Source of the DNA: an uncultured Chlorobiota bacterium
GTDB taxonomy: Bacteria; Bacteroidota; Kapaibacteriia; OLB7
DNA length: 11,560 bases
Direction: 5' to 3'
Assembly: GCA_946481475.1 (NCBI GenBank)
Contig: CAMLOB010000072.1
Location: forward strand, 1 to 11,560
Made by a program: the position numbers and the translations under genes. Numbering within the stretch: position 1 is the first letter of the stretch; every line of letters begins with the position of its first letter. This document shows positions 1 through 6,039 of the stretch, piece after piece. The notes beneath the pieces are model-generated. The model saw nothing but the letters and a program-made list of their open reading frames with translations, did no database searches and was not told the origin of the DNA.

Positions 1-24
1 ACTGAACAATTGAACTATTCAACC
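1..24. repeat. Degenerate 8-bp repeat array, first block
   Basis: Three consecutive octamers can be read: ACTGAACA, ATTGAACT and ATTCAACC. They share the pattern A-[TC]-T-[CG]-A-A-C-N. The same octamers recur at 62-93, and their reverse complement type (GGTTGAGT) appears at 1254-1293. The array may begin before the window. Confidence 0.7.
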
Positions 25-61
25 CCAACGGACAGAAAAGAAGAACTCCGACCCCGAAACC

Positions 62-93
62 ATTGAACAATTCAACTACTGAACAATTCAACC
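62..93. repeat. Degenerate 8-bp repeat array, second block
   Basis: Four octamers in exact phase: ATTGAACA, ATTCAACT, ACTGAACA, ATTCAACC. The 13-mer TGAACAATTCAAC occurs twice, 16 bp (two octamers) apart, at 64-76 and 80-92. The array lies just upstream of the first gene and is separated from the block at 1-24 by 37 bp of non-repeated sequence in which I see nothing. Confidence 0.75.
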
Positions 94-114
94 ACACACG
101 ATAATTTCTGTGCC

Positions 115-582
115 ATGAAAGAACATCAGCAGATTATTGACGGACTTGAGCGACTGAAGCGGGACGAGATCCATGCGGGAGAATATTACCTGTCGGCGGC
201 GCGAGAGGCCGAGCATCGGGGAGAGGAGGGCCGGCAGAAGACCTATCTGACGATCCGGAAAGTTCACGGCGAGCTTGCGCTGATGTTCGATCATCGTCGT
301 GAGACTCTGGAGAAAGAGGACGGAGAGGGCATTCTCGGGGATGCCATCCACGCCTTCGTCGACGCGATGCGTGCGCTGGTCAACATGTCGGTCCTCTTTA
401 TCGAGTCGGAAACGCCGATGACGCCGAAGAGCCTGATCGAGATCGAACGGGAACTGGAAGGGCGCTACCGTGAGCTTCTGGCCGTGGCCGATCCGGCAAC
501 TGCCGAACTTCTGCAACGGGCCGTCGCAGCGAACGAGAGGAATATCAGACAGGTACAGAGCTTTGTCGAAGCCGGTGTCTGA
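115..582 (+). CDS. Uncharacterised all-helical protein, 155 aa
   Basis: I do not recognise this family. The 155-residue product is rich in Glu, Arg and Ala and lacks signal peptide or membrane segments, so it is probably cytoplasmic. The sequence suggests four long amphipathic helices, roughly residues 3-34, 37-68, 72-98 and 103-152, with a Gly-rich turn near 70-75 and a Pro turn at 101-104. This is compatible with a four-helix bundle. Acidic and His residues in the first two helices (E19, H20, E23, H51, E53, H60) recall ferritin-like or rubrerythrin-like metal sites, but I cannot show a proper ExxH pair pattern, so that is only a suggestion. The ATG at 115 has no Shine-Dalgarno; a TAATTT box sits 13 nt upstream. 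The next gene starts 19 nt after the stop, so the two are probably co-transcribed. Confidence 0.75.
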   Translation: MKEHQQIIDGLERLKRDEIHAGEYYLSAAREAEHRGEEGRQKTYLTIRKVHGELALMFDHRRETLEKEDGEGILGDAIHAFVDAMRALVNMSVLFIESETPMTPKSLIEIERELEGRYRELLAVADPATAELLQRAVAANERNIRQVQSFVEAGV

Positions 583-601
583 GAGGGGACAAAAGAAGAA
601 G

Positions 602-1267
602 ATGAACCTGGATGCCGGTTTCTGGAAGTCGAAGTGGGAAGAGAATGCCATCCGTTTTCATCAGTTGCGGATCAATCCCCGCCTGAAACGTCATATCGGA
701 TTGCTCCGGCTGGATCGTGATGACGGGATCTTTGTCCCCCTCTGCGGCAAGACCCACGACATGCGGTGGCTGACGTTGTCGGCCGGACGGGTGATCGGGG
801 TCGAGCTCAGTCCGATTGCCGTCCGCGATTTTTTCGAGGAGGGGGGAATCCGTCCGTCGGTGACGCAGGAACCTCCGTTCGAACGGTGGACCGGAGGCGG
901 GGTGGATGTGCTGCTGGGAGATTTCTTCGATCTGCGACCGGAACATCTCGGCGATACCGGACGGTTCTACGACCGGGCTGCTCTGATCGCTCTGCCGCCG
1001 GAGCTGCGGCGCGGCTATGCCGAACATCTGAAGGGAGTTCTCTCAGGAGAAGTTCTTGGACTCCTGCTGTCGATCGAGTACGATCAGCGGGAGATGGAGG
1101 GGCCTCCTTTTTCGGTCGATGAGGAGGAGGTGCGAAGTCTGTTCGAGCCGGACTGGACGGTCGAGAAACTGCTTGCAGAGGATGTGCTGGAGAGTTCGCC
1201 CATGGGGGATCGGTTGTCCCGGCTTGTGGAAACGGTCTATCTGGTTGGAGATCGGTTGAGTGGTTGA
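602..1267 (+). CDS. Thiopurine S-methyltransferase (TPMT) family SAM-dependent methyltransferase
   Basis: The 221-residue protein matches the length and layout of bacterial TPMT-like methyltransferases, which move a methyl group from S-adenosylmethionine to sulfur, selenium or tellurium nucleophiles. Visible motifs are the N-terminal FWKSKWEE (residues 7-14), the SAM-binding segment FVPLCGK (44-50), GVELS (66-70) ending the second strand, GDFFDL (106-111), and the YDRAALIALPP stretch (123-133). The start at 602 is chosen because the family begins a few residues before the FW..+W motif; a longer frame from 470 would overlap the preceding gene. Purine-rich GAGAGGGGAC and AAGAAG precede the ATG. 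The final codons and the TGA lie inside an 8-bp repeat array, so the last three residues are repeat-encoded. The true substrate (aromatic thiol, inorganic chalcogen or other) cannot be read from sequence. Confidence 0.9.
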   Translation: MNLDAGFWKSKWEENAIRFHQLRINPRLKRHIGLLRLDRDDGIFVPLCGKTHDMRWLTLSAGRVIGVELSPIAVRDFFEEGGIRPSVTQEPPFERWTGGGVDVLLGDFFDLRPEHLGDTGRFYDRAALIALPPELRRGYAEHLKGVLSGEVLGLLLSIEYDQREMEGPPFSVDEEEVRSLFEPDWTVEKLLAEDVLESSPMGDRLSRLVETVYLVGDRLSG

Positions 1268-1293
1268 GTAGTGCAGTGGTTGGATGGTTGCTT
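1254..1293. repeat. 8-bp repeat array, inverted relative to the left-edge blocks
   Basis: Five octamers in phase: GGTTGAGT, GGTTGAGT, AGTGCAGT, GGTTGGAT, GGTTGCTT, followed by GGTGTGCA. The reverse complement of GGTTGAGT is ACTCAACC, one base from the ATTCAACC unit of 17-24 and 86-93. The array overlaps the last codons of the methyltransferase gene and fills most of the 73-bp gap before the lycopene cyclase gene. Confidence 0.7.
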
Positions 1294-1340
1294 GGTGTGC
1301 AGGGGGAGAAGTCGGGAAGCTATGCCGGATGGTGACGATC

Positions 1341-1652
1341 ATGACGTATCTTGAATTCCATCTTATCTTCAACCTGCCGCTGTCCCTGTTGCTGCTGTTT
1401 CTGGTCAGGAACCGGATCACCGCCGGACACTGGAAGTGGATCGGTCTGGTCTGCCTGATCGTCCTTGCCTTTACTTTCCCGTGGGACAGTTGGGCGGTCG
1501 GCAGGGGAATCTGGGGATTCGGGGAGGGACGGGTTCTCTTCCGGATCGGGAATCTTCCCTTCGAGGAGGTCCTCTTCTTTCTGCTGGAAACCCTGGTCGT
1601 CTCCTTGCTTGTCATTCTCTTCCTGCCAAAGAAACGGGAGAGGGGGGGCTGA
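1341..1652 (+). CDS. crtYc: Lycopene cyclase domain protein, first subunit (CrtYc-like)
   Basis: A 103-residue membrane protein with three predicted helices (about 4-23, 32-47 and 75-96). It carries the lycopene cyclase domain signatures: PWD at 47-49 at the end of the second helix, GIWGF at 56-60, and NLPFEE (71-76) before the third helix. The family forms beta-ionone rings on lycopene in the membrane, and the active cyclase is made of two such domains. The start at 1341 gives the typical MTYLEF beginning; in-frame starts at 1284 and 1329 would add an unusual polar leader encoded partly by the repeat region. The stop overlaps the ATG of the next gene by one base (TGATG), which suggests translational coupling and equal amounts of the two subunits. 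No phytoene synthase or desaturase gene is in the window. The symbol is assigned by position and motif, not by alignment. Confidence 0.85.
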   Translation: MTYLEFHLIFNLPLSLLLLFLVRNRITAGHWKWIGLVCLIVLAFTFPWDSWAVGRGIWGFGEGRVLFRIGNLPFEEVLFFLLETLVVSLLVILFLPKKRERGG

Positions 1653-1969
1653 TGGAACCGACCGCTTATCTTACGCACATTCTCTTCTGGATGGTTCCTG
1701 TGCTGCTGCTGCAGTGGGGTTTTGCCTGGCGGGTCTTCCTGAAAAATCGGAGAGCGGTCTTCCTTCCGCCCCTGCTGGCCGGGACCTATTACTCGCTGAG
1801 CGATCTGGTGGCGGTCGATCAGGGGATCTGGTTTTTCGACGGGAAACAAATCCTTGGAGTGACGATAGGGGGAGTTCCGGTGGAGGAAATTCTGTTCTTC
1901 TTCATCACCTCGCTGCTCGTCTCGCAGAGCATCGTTATGTTTCTGCCGAGGAAATACCGTTCTTCCTGA
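1652..1969 (+). CDS. crtYd: Lycopene cyclase domain protein, second subunit (CrtYd-like)
   Basis: This 105-residue product is the second half of the cyclase. It has three hydrophobic segments (about 7-30, 36-54 and 78-98). The signatures are the same as in its partner but diverged: LSDLVAVDQGIW (49-60), with D51 and D56 taking the place of the PWD aspartate, and GVPVEE (74-79) before the last helix. The partner ends in the same TGATG junction, and a strong purine run (GGGAGAGGGGGGG) lies just before the ATG, so translation can start both by coupling and by ribosome binding. Together the pair should make a heterodimeric lycopene beta-cyclase, giving gamma- and then beta-carotene in the inner membrane. 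The two domains are often fused in one protein in archaea and some Bacteroidota; here they are separate. No frameshift is visible at the junction that would suggest a broken fusion. Confidence 0.85.
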   Translation: MEPTAYLTHILFWMVPVLLLQWGFAWRVFLKNRRAVFLPPLLAGTYYSLSDLVAVDQGIWFFDGKQILGVTIGGVPVEEILFFFITSLLVSQSIVMFLPRKYRSS

Positions 1970-1975
1970 GGAAAA

Positions 1976-2008
1976 ACAACGATTCCGACGTTGTAAACGA
2001 TTGCGACG
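1976..2008. promoter_or_regulatory. Small dyad and direct repeat upstream of rplM
   Basis: The spacer between the cyclase genes and rplM holds an inverted repeat ACAACG/CGTTGT (1976-1981 and 1989-1994). It also holds two near-identical 12-mers, ACGATTCCGACG (1979-1990) and ACGATTGCGACG (1997-2008), 18 bp apart. This could be an operator or chance. I see no convincing promoter boxes between here and the rplM start. Confidence 0.2.
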
Positions 2009-2108
2009 AGTCCGATCCGGATTTGTTCAGGACCCATCTTCAAGCGTATCTTTGCCGGTCTCTGTGTAATGGTAGAGATAAGAATCGTCTAAAATGCATG
2101 CAGGTATC

Positions 2109-2555
2109 ATGACACCGAATAAAATTACGGTCTCAGCCTCGGCCTCCGGCGTCGACACGAAATGGTGGATTATCGACGCTGCCGGAATGAAGGTCGGACG
2201 GCTTGCCACGCAGGTCGCCACGCTTCTTCGCGGAAAGCACAAGCCGAGCTTTACGCCCCACACCGAGTGTGGCGACGGGGTAATCGTCATCAACGCCGAC
2301 AAGGTGGAGCTCGCTCCCAAGCGGGCGACGCAGAAAGTCTACCACTGGTACACCGGGTATCCGGGGGGAGGCCGGACGGAGACGTTTCAGGAGGCGATGG
2401 CGCGGCATCCGGAGCGGGTGATCGAGCGTGCGGTCTGGGGAATGCTCCCGAAGAACCGTCTCGGCCGCCGTCTCCAGAAAAACCTGCGGGTCTATGTCGG
2501 GGAGAACCATCCCCACACGGCGCAGCAGCCGGAAACCCTGGAACTGAAGAAGTAA
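2109..2555 (+). CDS. rplM: 50S ribosomal protein L13
   Basis: This is L13, an early-assembly protein of the large ribosomal subunit. With the start at 2109 it is 148 residues. Recognisable family blocks are WWIIDAAGMKVGRLA near the N-terminus, LLRGKHKPSFTPH, the ADKVELA strand, YTGYPGG, RHPERVIERAVWGMLP, and the C-terminal YVGENHPHTAQQP. Length and blocks fit a complete bacterial L13. An in-frame ATG at 2094 would add five residues. I prefer 2109 because the sequence from there (MTPNKITVSA) looks more like the family's N-terminus, but neither start has a clear ribosome binding site. It is followed 34 nt later by rpsI, the usual partner in bacterial rplM-rpsI operons. Confidence 0.97.
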   Translation: MTPNKITVSASASGVDTKWWIIDAAGMKVGRLATQVATLLRGKHKPSFTPHTECGDGVIVINADKVELAPKRATQKVYHWYTGYPGGGRTETFQEAMARHPERVIERAVWGMLPKNRLGRRLQKNLRVYVGENHPHTAQQPETLELKK

Positions 2556-2589
2556 TCTCACAGAAGAAGCATAGTCACGCATCGTATTT

Positions 2590-2976
2590 ATGCAGAACAC
2601 AATCAAAGTAGGACGCCGCAAGAACGCTGTCGCCCGCGTCTTCCTGACGCCGGGAAACGGTCAGGTCACGGTGAACAAGCGGAGCTTCGAACAGTACTTC
2701 CCCGAGGAAGTCGATCGGAAGATCGCCACCAGTCCGCTTGAGTCGGTCGAAATGCTCGGCAAGTTCGATATCCACGCCAACGTGCGGGGAGGGGGACGTT
2801 CCGGTCAGGTCGGAGCGATCCGTCACGCAATCGCACGGGCGCTGGTCGAGATCGACGAGGAGCTGAAGCCGGCCCTCCGCAAGGACGGCCACATGACCCG
2901 CGACTCGCGTATGGTGGAACGGAAGAAGTACGGTCAGAAAAAGGCCCGCAAGCGCTTCCAGTTCTCCAAGCGTTAA
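2590..2976 (+). CDS. rpsI: 30S ribosomal protein S9
   Basis: S9 is a small-subunit protein whose C-terminal tail reaches the P-site tRNA. The 128-residue product has the N-terminal [13 protein letters not shown] block, the central [21 protein letters not shown] block, [20 protein letters not shown], and the basic tail ending in KRFQFSKR, with the invariant C-terminal Lys-Arg. It is full length. The [13 protein letters not shown] form of the tail resembles Bacteroidota/Chlorobiota S9. The ATG at 2590 has no Shine-Dalgarno; it is preceded by the AT-rich CGTATTT. Confidence 0.97.
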   Translation: MQNTIKVGRRKNAVARVFLTPGNGQVTVNKRSFEQYFPEEVDRKIATSPLESVEMLGKFDIHANVRGGGRSGQVGAIRHAIARALVEIDEELKPALRKDGHMTRDSRMVERKKYGQKKARKRFQFSKR

Positions 2977-3009
2977 TCTCGCATCCGAGAGGCGAATTTG
3001 ACGAACGGT

Positions 3010-3048
3010 CCGGGTCGGCTTCAATGGGCGATCCGGCTGTTCTGTTTT
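3010..3048 (+). terminator. Possible intrinsic terminator or attenuator after rpsI
   Basis: The stem CCGGGTCG (3010-3017) pairs with CGATCCGG (3029-3036), with one G-U pair and an 11-nt loop. It is followed by CTGTTCTGTTTT, which is T-rich but interrupted. It could end the rplM-rpsI transcript or attenuate read-through into rpsB. Confidence 0.4.
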
Positions 3049-3224
3049 CAGCGTCTCTGAAGGTAAAGGAATCGTAACACACTCCCTGTTTCCAATGGAG
3101 ATTTCCGAAGGGAATGGGGGGACTAATAGACACATATCTCCCGACCGGCCGTGTGTGTTCGCTGCGGCGAATGTGCGGTACCGGGAAGACGGAGATAGAG
3201 GAACCAACACAACCAACTTACTCT

Positions 3225-3230
3225 GGAGGA
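3225..3230 (+). promoter_or_regulatory. Strong Shine-Dalgarno of rpsB
   Basis: GGAGGA lies six bases before the ATG at 3237. It fixes the rpsB start and argues against the longer in-frame start at 3114. It stands out because most neighbouring housekeeping genes have no such sequence. Confidence 0.7.
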
Positions 3231-3236
3231 AGGACA

Positions 3237-4127
3237 ATGGCTGTCCGGATTGAAGATCTCTTGAATGCCGGTGCCCACTTCGGGCATCTCTCCCGCCGAT
3301 GGAACCCGCAGATGCGGAAGTACATCTTCATGAAGCGGAACGGAATCCACATCATCGATCTGCAGAAGACGCAGCGACTGCTGGAAGATGCAAAGAACGC
3401 TGCCGAGCGGATCGCCGCCGAAGGGAAGCGGATTCTGTACGTCGGGACAAAAAAGCAGGCCCGCGAGGCGGTGCGGGACGAGGCGCTGCGGGCCGGAACG
3501 AACTACGTGACCGAGCGCTGGCTGGGTGGAATGCTGACGAACTTCTCGACGATCCGCAAGTCGCTGAAGCGGCTCGATCAGATCGAGAAGATGGAGTCGG
3601 ACGGCACGGCCGAAAACCTGACGAAGAAGGAACGCCTGATGCTCTCCCGCGAGAAGGATCGTCTGCTGCGGGTTCTCGGAGGTATCGTCGACATGAACCG
3701 ACTTCCCGGCGCCCTCTTCGTGGTCGATATCCGCAAGGAGCGTCTGGCGGTCAAGGAGGCGAAGACGCTCGGTATCCCGGTCTTTGCCATCGTCGACACG
3801 AACGTCGACCCGTCGCCGATCGACTTCCCGATCCCGGCAAACGACGATTCGCTGAAGACGATTGCGCTGATTACCAAGGAGATCACCGACGCGGTGATCA
3901 TGGGGAAAGAGGCCAGCAAGCAACACGAGGCCGACATGGCAGCCGCCGAGGAGTCGAAGAAGGATCAGGCCGAAGATGTCGATGCCGAATCGATCAAGAC
4001 CCGTCGCCGGACCCGTTCGCGTCGCAAAGGGGAAGAGGGAGGAGAGAACGAAGGGGGAGAAGCCGGTGGAGAGACGGCCGAAGCGCCGACGACCGAAGAG
4101 GCAAAGGAGACCGCAGGAGAGTCCTGA
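3237..4127 (+). CDS. rpsB: 30S ribosomal protein S2 with long acidic/basic C-terminal tail
   Basis: S2 is a small-subunit protein that binds late and helps recruit S1 and mRNA. The 296-residue product has the family blocks [10 protein letters not shown] (8-17), [11 protein letters not shown] (20-30), the IHIIDLQKT segment, [10 protein letters not shown] (66-75), the [12 protein letters not shown] block, and [10 protein letters not shown] with IPANDDS near the end of the globular domain. The normal S2 fold ends around residue 224. The remaining 72 or so residues are a low-complexity tail: a Glu/Ala/Asp stretch, a short basic run RRRTRSRRK, then Gly/Glu and Thr/Glu-rich sequence. Extended S2 tails occur in several phyla, and nothing suggests a frameshift. 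The start at 3237 is set by a strong GGAGGA and by the family N-terminus MAVRIEDLL. It pairs with tsf 66 nt downstream, the usual rpsB-tsf order. Confidence 0.97.
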   Translation: MAVRIEDLLNAGAHFGHLSRRWNPQMRKYIFMKRNGIHIIDLQKTQRLLEDAKNAAERIAAEGKRILYVGTKKQAREAVRDEALRAGTNYVTERWLGGMLTNFSTIRKSLKRLDQIEKMESDGTAENLTKKERLMLSREKDRLLRVLGGIVDMNRLPGALFVVDIRKERLAVKEAKTLGIPVFAIVDTNVDPSPIDFPIPANDDSLKTIALITKEITDAVIMGKEASKQHEADMAAAEESKKDQAEDVDAESIKTRRRTRSRRKGEEGGENEGGEAGGETAEAPTTEEAKETAGES

Positions 4128-4146
4128 TCGGGGATCCGTCCGAACA

Positions 4147-4160
4147 ACTATTGAACTATT
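4147..4160. repeat. Short relic of the 8-bp repeat family in the rpsB-tsf spacer
   Basis: ACTATTGAACTATT contains the octamer ATTGAACT seen at 9-16. The 11-mer ATTGAACTATT is shared with 9-19. It could be a degraded copy of the left-edge arrays or coincidence in an AT-richer spacer. Confidence 0.35.
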
Positions 4161-4193
4161 AGTATCACTTAACGAGAATAGAAGCTGAGTACT

Positions 4194-5075
4194 ATGGCAA
4201 TTTCTCTTGAAGACATCAAGAATCTGCGTGAGCGGACAGGGGCCGGAATGGCTGACTGCAAGAAGGCTCTGGAAGAGGCCGGTGGTGATATGGACGGGGC
4301 GATCGAGATTCTTCGCAAGAAGGGGGCCGCAACCGCCGCAAAGCGGGCCGACAAGGCGGCCGACGAGGGTATGATCGCCACGGCGGTCAGCGCCGACCAC
4401 ACGGCCGGAGTGGTTGTGGAGATCAACTGCGAGACCGATTTCGTGGCCCGCAACGAGGAGTTCGGCACCTTTGCCGAGAAGATCGCAAACGTTGTGCTGG
4501 AGAAAAACCCGGCGAGCGAAGCCGAGTTGCTGGGGACCGATATGGGAGGAATGACCGTGGAGGCCGGACTGAACGAGCTTCTGGCGAAGTTCTCCGAGCG
4601 GATCGGCATCCGTCGCTTCGAGCGGATCCGGACCGATGACGGCTTTATCTCCGCCTATGTTCACGGCGGAGCCCGTCTGGCCGTTCTGGTGGAACTGGCC
4701 GGTATCGGCGAGGACACCGAGAAGGCAGATCGGATTGCGCGGGATATCGCCATGCAGGTGGCGGCAATGAACCCGGCTCACGTCAGCCGTGATGAGTTCA
4801 CCGCCGAGACGATCGAGAAGGAGAAGGAGATCTACCGCGAGCAGCTTGCCGCCGAGAACAAGCCGGCCGAGATCGTCGAGAAGATCGTGAACGGTCGCCT
4901 GGAGAAGTTCTTCGAGGAGAGCACGCTCCTTGAGCAGTCCTTCGTGAAGGACTCCTCGAAAAGCGTTGCCGACGTTCTGAAGGAATGCAACGAGGGGGCT
5001 ACGGTCCGCCGTTTCCTTCGCTTCAACCTCGGCGAATCGCTTGAGGAGGTTCCCTCCGATGAAAGCGAGGCCTGA
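4194..5075 (+). CDS. tsf: Translation elongation factor Ts
   Basis: EF-Ts is the guanine nucleotide exchange factor for EF-Tu and works in the cytoplasm. The 293-residue product starts with the UBA-like N-terminal domain (VKxLRExTGAGMxDCKKAL-type block, residues 7-26). It carries the diagnostic EF-Tu contact motif TDFV at 81-84 within NCETDFVARNEEF. A core with VLVELAG and MQVAAMNP follows, then the coiled-coil-like EKEIYREQLAAENKP region and the terminal FLEQ-type segment (STLLEQSFVKD). The length is normal for bacterial EF-Ts. There is no Shine-Dalgarno at the ATG. The 66-nt spacer from rpsB contains a short relic of the 8-bp repeat family (ACTATTGAACTATT at 4147-4160). A very strong terminator follows 31 nt after the stop. 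Confidence 0.97.
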   Translation: MAISLEDIKNLRERTGAGMADCKKALEEAGGDMDGAIEILRKKGAATAAKRADKAADEGMIATAVSADHTAGVVVEINCETDFVARNEEFGTFAEKIANVVLEKNPASEAELLGTDMGGMTVEAGLNELLAKFSERIGIRRFERIRTDDGFISAYVHGGARLAVLVELAGIGEDTEKADRIARDIAMQVAAMNPAHVSRDEFTAETIEKEKEIYREQLAAENKPAEIVEKIVNGRLEKFFEESTLLEQSFVKDSSKSVADVLKECNEGATVRRFLRFNLGESLEEVPSDESEA

Positions 5076-5106
5076 AAAAGAGGGTCAATTCCGCAATGTC
5101 AACGGG

Positions 5107-5144
5107 AAAAACGCCGCTGTACGAATACGTACAGCGGCGTTTTT
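5107..5144 (+). terminator. Strong, nearly symmetric intrinsic terminator after tsf
   Basis: The stem ACGCCGCTGTACG (5111-5123) pairs perfectly with CGTACAGCGGCGT (5128-5140) around the loop AATA. The flanking AAAA (5107-5110) and TTTT (5141-5144) extend the pairing to 17 bp and supply a U tract on both strands, so it may work in both directions. It ends the rpsB-tsf unit; pyrH must then have its own promoter or depend on read-through. Confidence 0.92.
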
Positions 5145-5227
5145 CGTGTGAGAAGCCCGATTCTTCCACTCATTTCTTTTTCGTATTTTCGCCTGATTTC
5201 AAACGAAATTCTCCATAGTTACCGATC

Positions 5228-5995
5228 ATGTCTGCAATAACCGGGTTCAAACGCATTCTGCTCAAACTCAGCGGTGAGGCTTTGATGGGGGGGGCCGAGT
5301 ACGGCATCGACGCTGCTATGCTCGACCGTTTTGCCGCCGAAGTCGCAAGCATTTACGAACTGGGTGTGGAGGTCGGCATTGTTATCGGCGGGGGGAACAT
5401 TTATCGGGGGGTGCAGGCGGTTGCCGAGGGGACCGACAAGGTGACCGGCGATTACATGGGGATGCTGGCGACGGTGATCAATTCCCTTGCCTTCCAGAGC
5501 GCGCTCGAACGGCAGGGAATCACCACCCGGATGCAGACGGCGATCAAGATGGAACAGATTGCCGAGCCTTTCATCCGTCGCAGGGCGATGCGCCACCTGG
5601 AGAAGGGGCGCTACGTCATTTTCGGAGCCGGCACGGGAAATCCCTACTTCACCACCGACACTGCCGCCGCGTTGCGGGCCATTGAGATCAGCGCCGACGC
5701 ACTGGTGATGGCCAAGAACGGAGTTGACGGCATCTATGATGCCGATCCTCGTATCGAGCCGGAGGCCAAACGTTTCTCTGCGGTCTCCTACGCCGAGGTC
5801 CATCGCAGGAACCTGCGCGTCATGGACCTGACGGCGATCACCCTCTGCCAGGAAAACCGTCTGCCGATCCACGTCTTCGATATGAACGTTCCGGGAAACC
5901 TGAAGCGGCTGATTCAGGGAGAGGGCATCGGCACGGTGGTCAACGCCGACGGCGTTGTGCCGGAGGCCGTGTCGGCAGTGCAAATGAAGTTCTAG
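5228..5995 (+). CDS. pyrH: UMP kinase (uridylate kinase)
   Basis: UMP kinase phosphorylates UMP to UDP using ATP, the first committed kinase step toward UTP and CTP; the bacterial enzyme is a hexamer of the amino-acid-kinase fold. The 255-residue product has [11 protein letters not shown] (9-19), the phosphate loop GGGNIYRG (54-61), [13 protein letters not shown] (135-147), the [13 protein letters not shown] block, and the VFDMN segment near the C-terminus. The length is slightly above the usual figure of about 240 because of a short N-terminal lead and a C-terminal tail. The ATG at 5228 has no Shine-Dalgarno; a TAGTTA box lies 12 nt upstream, so a near-leaderless start from its own promoter behind the tsf terminator is possible. 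It is followed 44 nt later by frr, the widespread pyrH-frr pair. Confidence 0.97.
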   Translation: MSAITGFKRILLKLSGEALMGGAEYGIDAAMLDRFAAEVASIYELGVEVGIVIGGGNIYRGVQAVAEGTDKVTGDYMGMLATVINSLAFQSALERQGITTRMQTAIKMEQIAEPFIRRRAMRHLEKGRYVIFGAGTGNPYFTTDTAAALRAIEISADALVMAKNGVDGIYDADPRIEPEAKRFSAVSYAEVHRRNLRVMDLTAITLCQENRLPIHVFDMNVPGNLKRLIQGEGIGTVVNADGVVPEAVSAVQMKF

Positions 5996-6039
5996 TTCCG
6001 AACATCTTTCTTACGTGAACCAACGCATATATTCAAGGT

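Larger units (their letters stand above)
2977..3236 (+). promoter_or_regulatory. Structured leader upstream of rpsB
   Basis: A 260-nt region without a gene separates rpsI from rpsB. I can draw several hairpins. One at 3010-3036 has an 8-bp stem with one G-U pair and is followed by T-rich sequence. One at 3047-3061 pairs TTCAG with CTGAA. One at 3158-3171 pairs TTCGC with GCGAA around the loop TGCG, which is a C(UNCG)G tetraloop, and CCCG/CGGG sequences flank that stem more distantly. Leaders of rpsB in several bacterial groups bind S2 and repress their own operon. A similar role here is plausible, but I do not recognise a known S2-leader fold. A TAATAG box at 3124-3129 is a possible -10 element with no good -35. 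Confidence 0.4.

Noticed and set aside
1..93. Insertion sequence or transposon end
   Set aside because: There is no transposase, no clear terminal inverted repeat with target duplication, and the repeats are short and phased at 8 bp.
470..601. N-terminal extension of the methyltransferase
   Set aside because: It overlaps the upstream gene in another frame and is rich in Arg/Pro. The family starts near residue 602's methionine.
1340..1970. Frameshifted fused lycopene cyclase
   Set aside because: The first protein ends with a normal charged tail, and the second starts with its own ATG and ribosome binding purines, so two real genes fit better.
1465..2112. Long + strand frame overlapping both lycopene cyclase genes
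   Set aside because: It is an out-of-frame Arg/Ser/Gly-rich translation. The two cyclase frames carry clear conserved motifs.
3114..3236. N-terminal extension of S2 starting at 3114
   Set aside because: The strong GGAGGA before 3237 and the family N-terminus MAVRIEDLL support the later start; the extra 41 residues resemble nothing in S2.
3123..4781. 552-codon open frame on the minus strand
   Set aside because: It lies exactly opposite rpsB and tsf, which are certain genes. Its product is low-complexity and matches no family; the frame stays open because of the sense codon bias.
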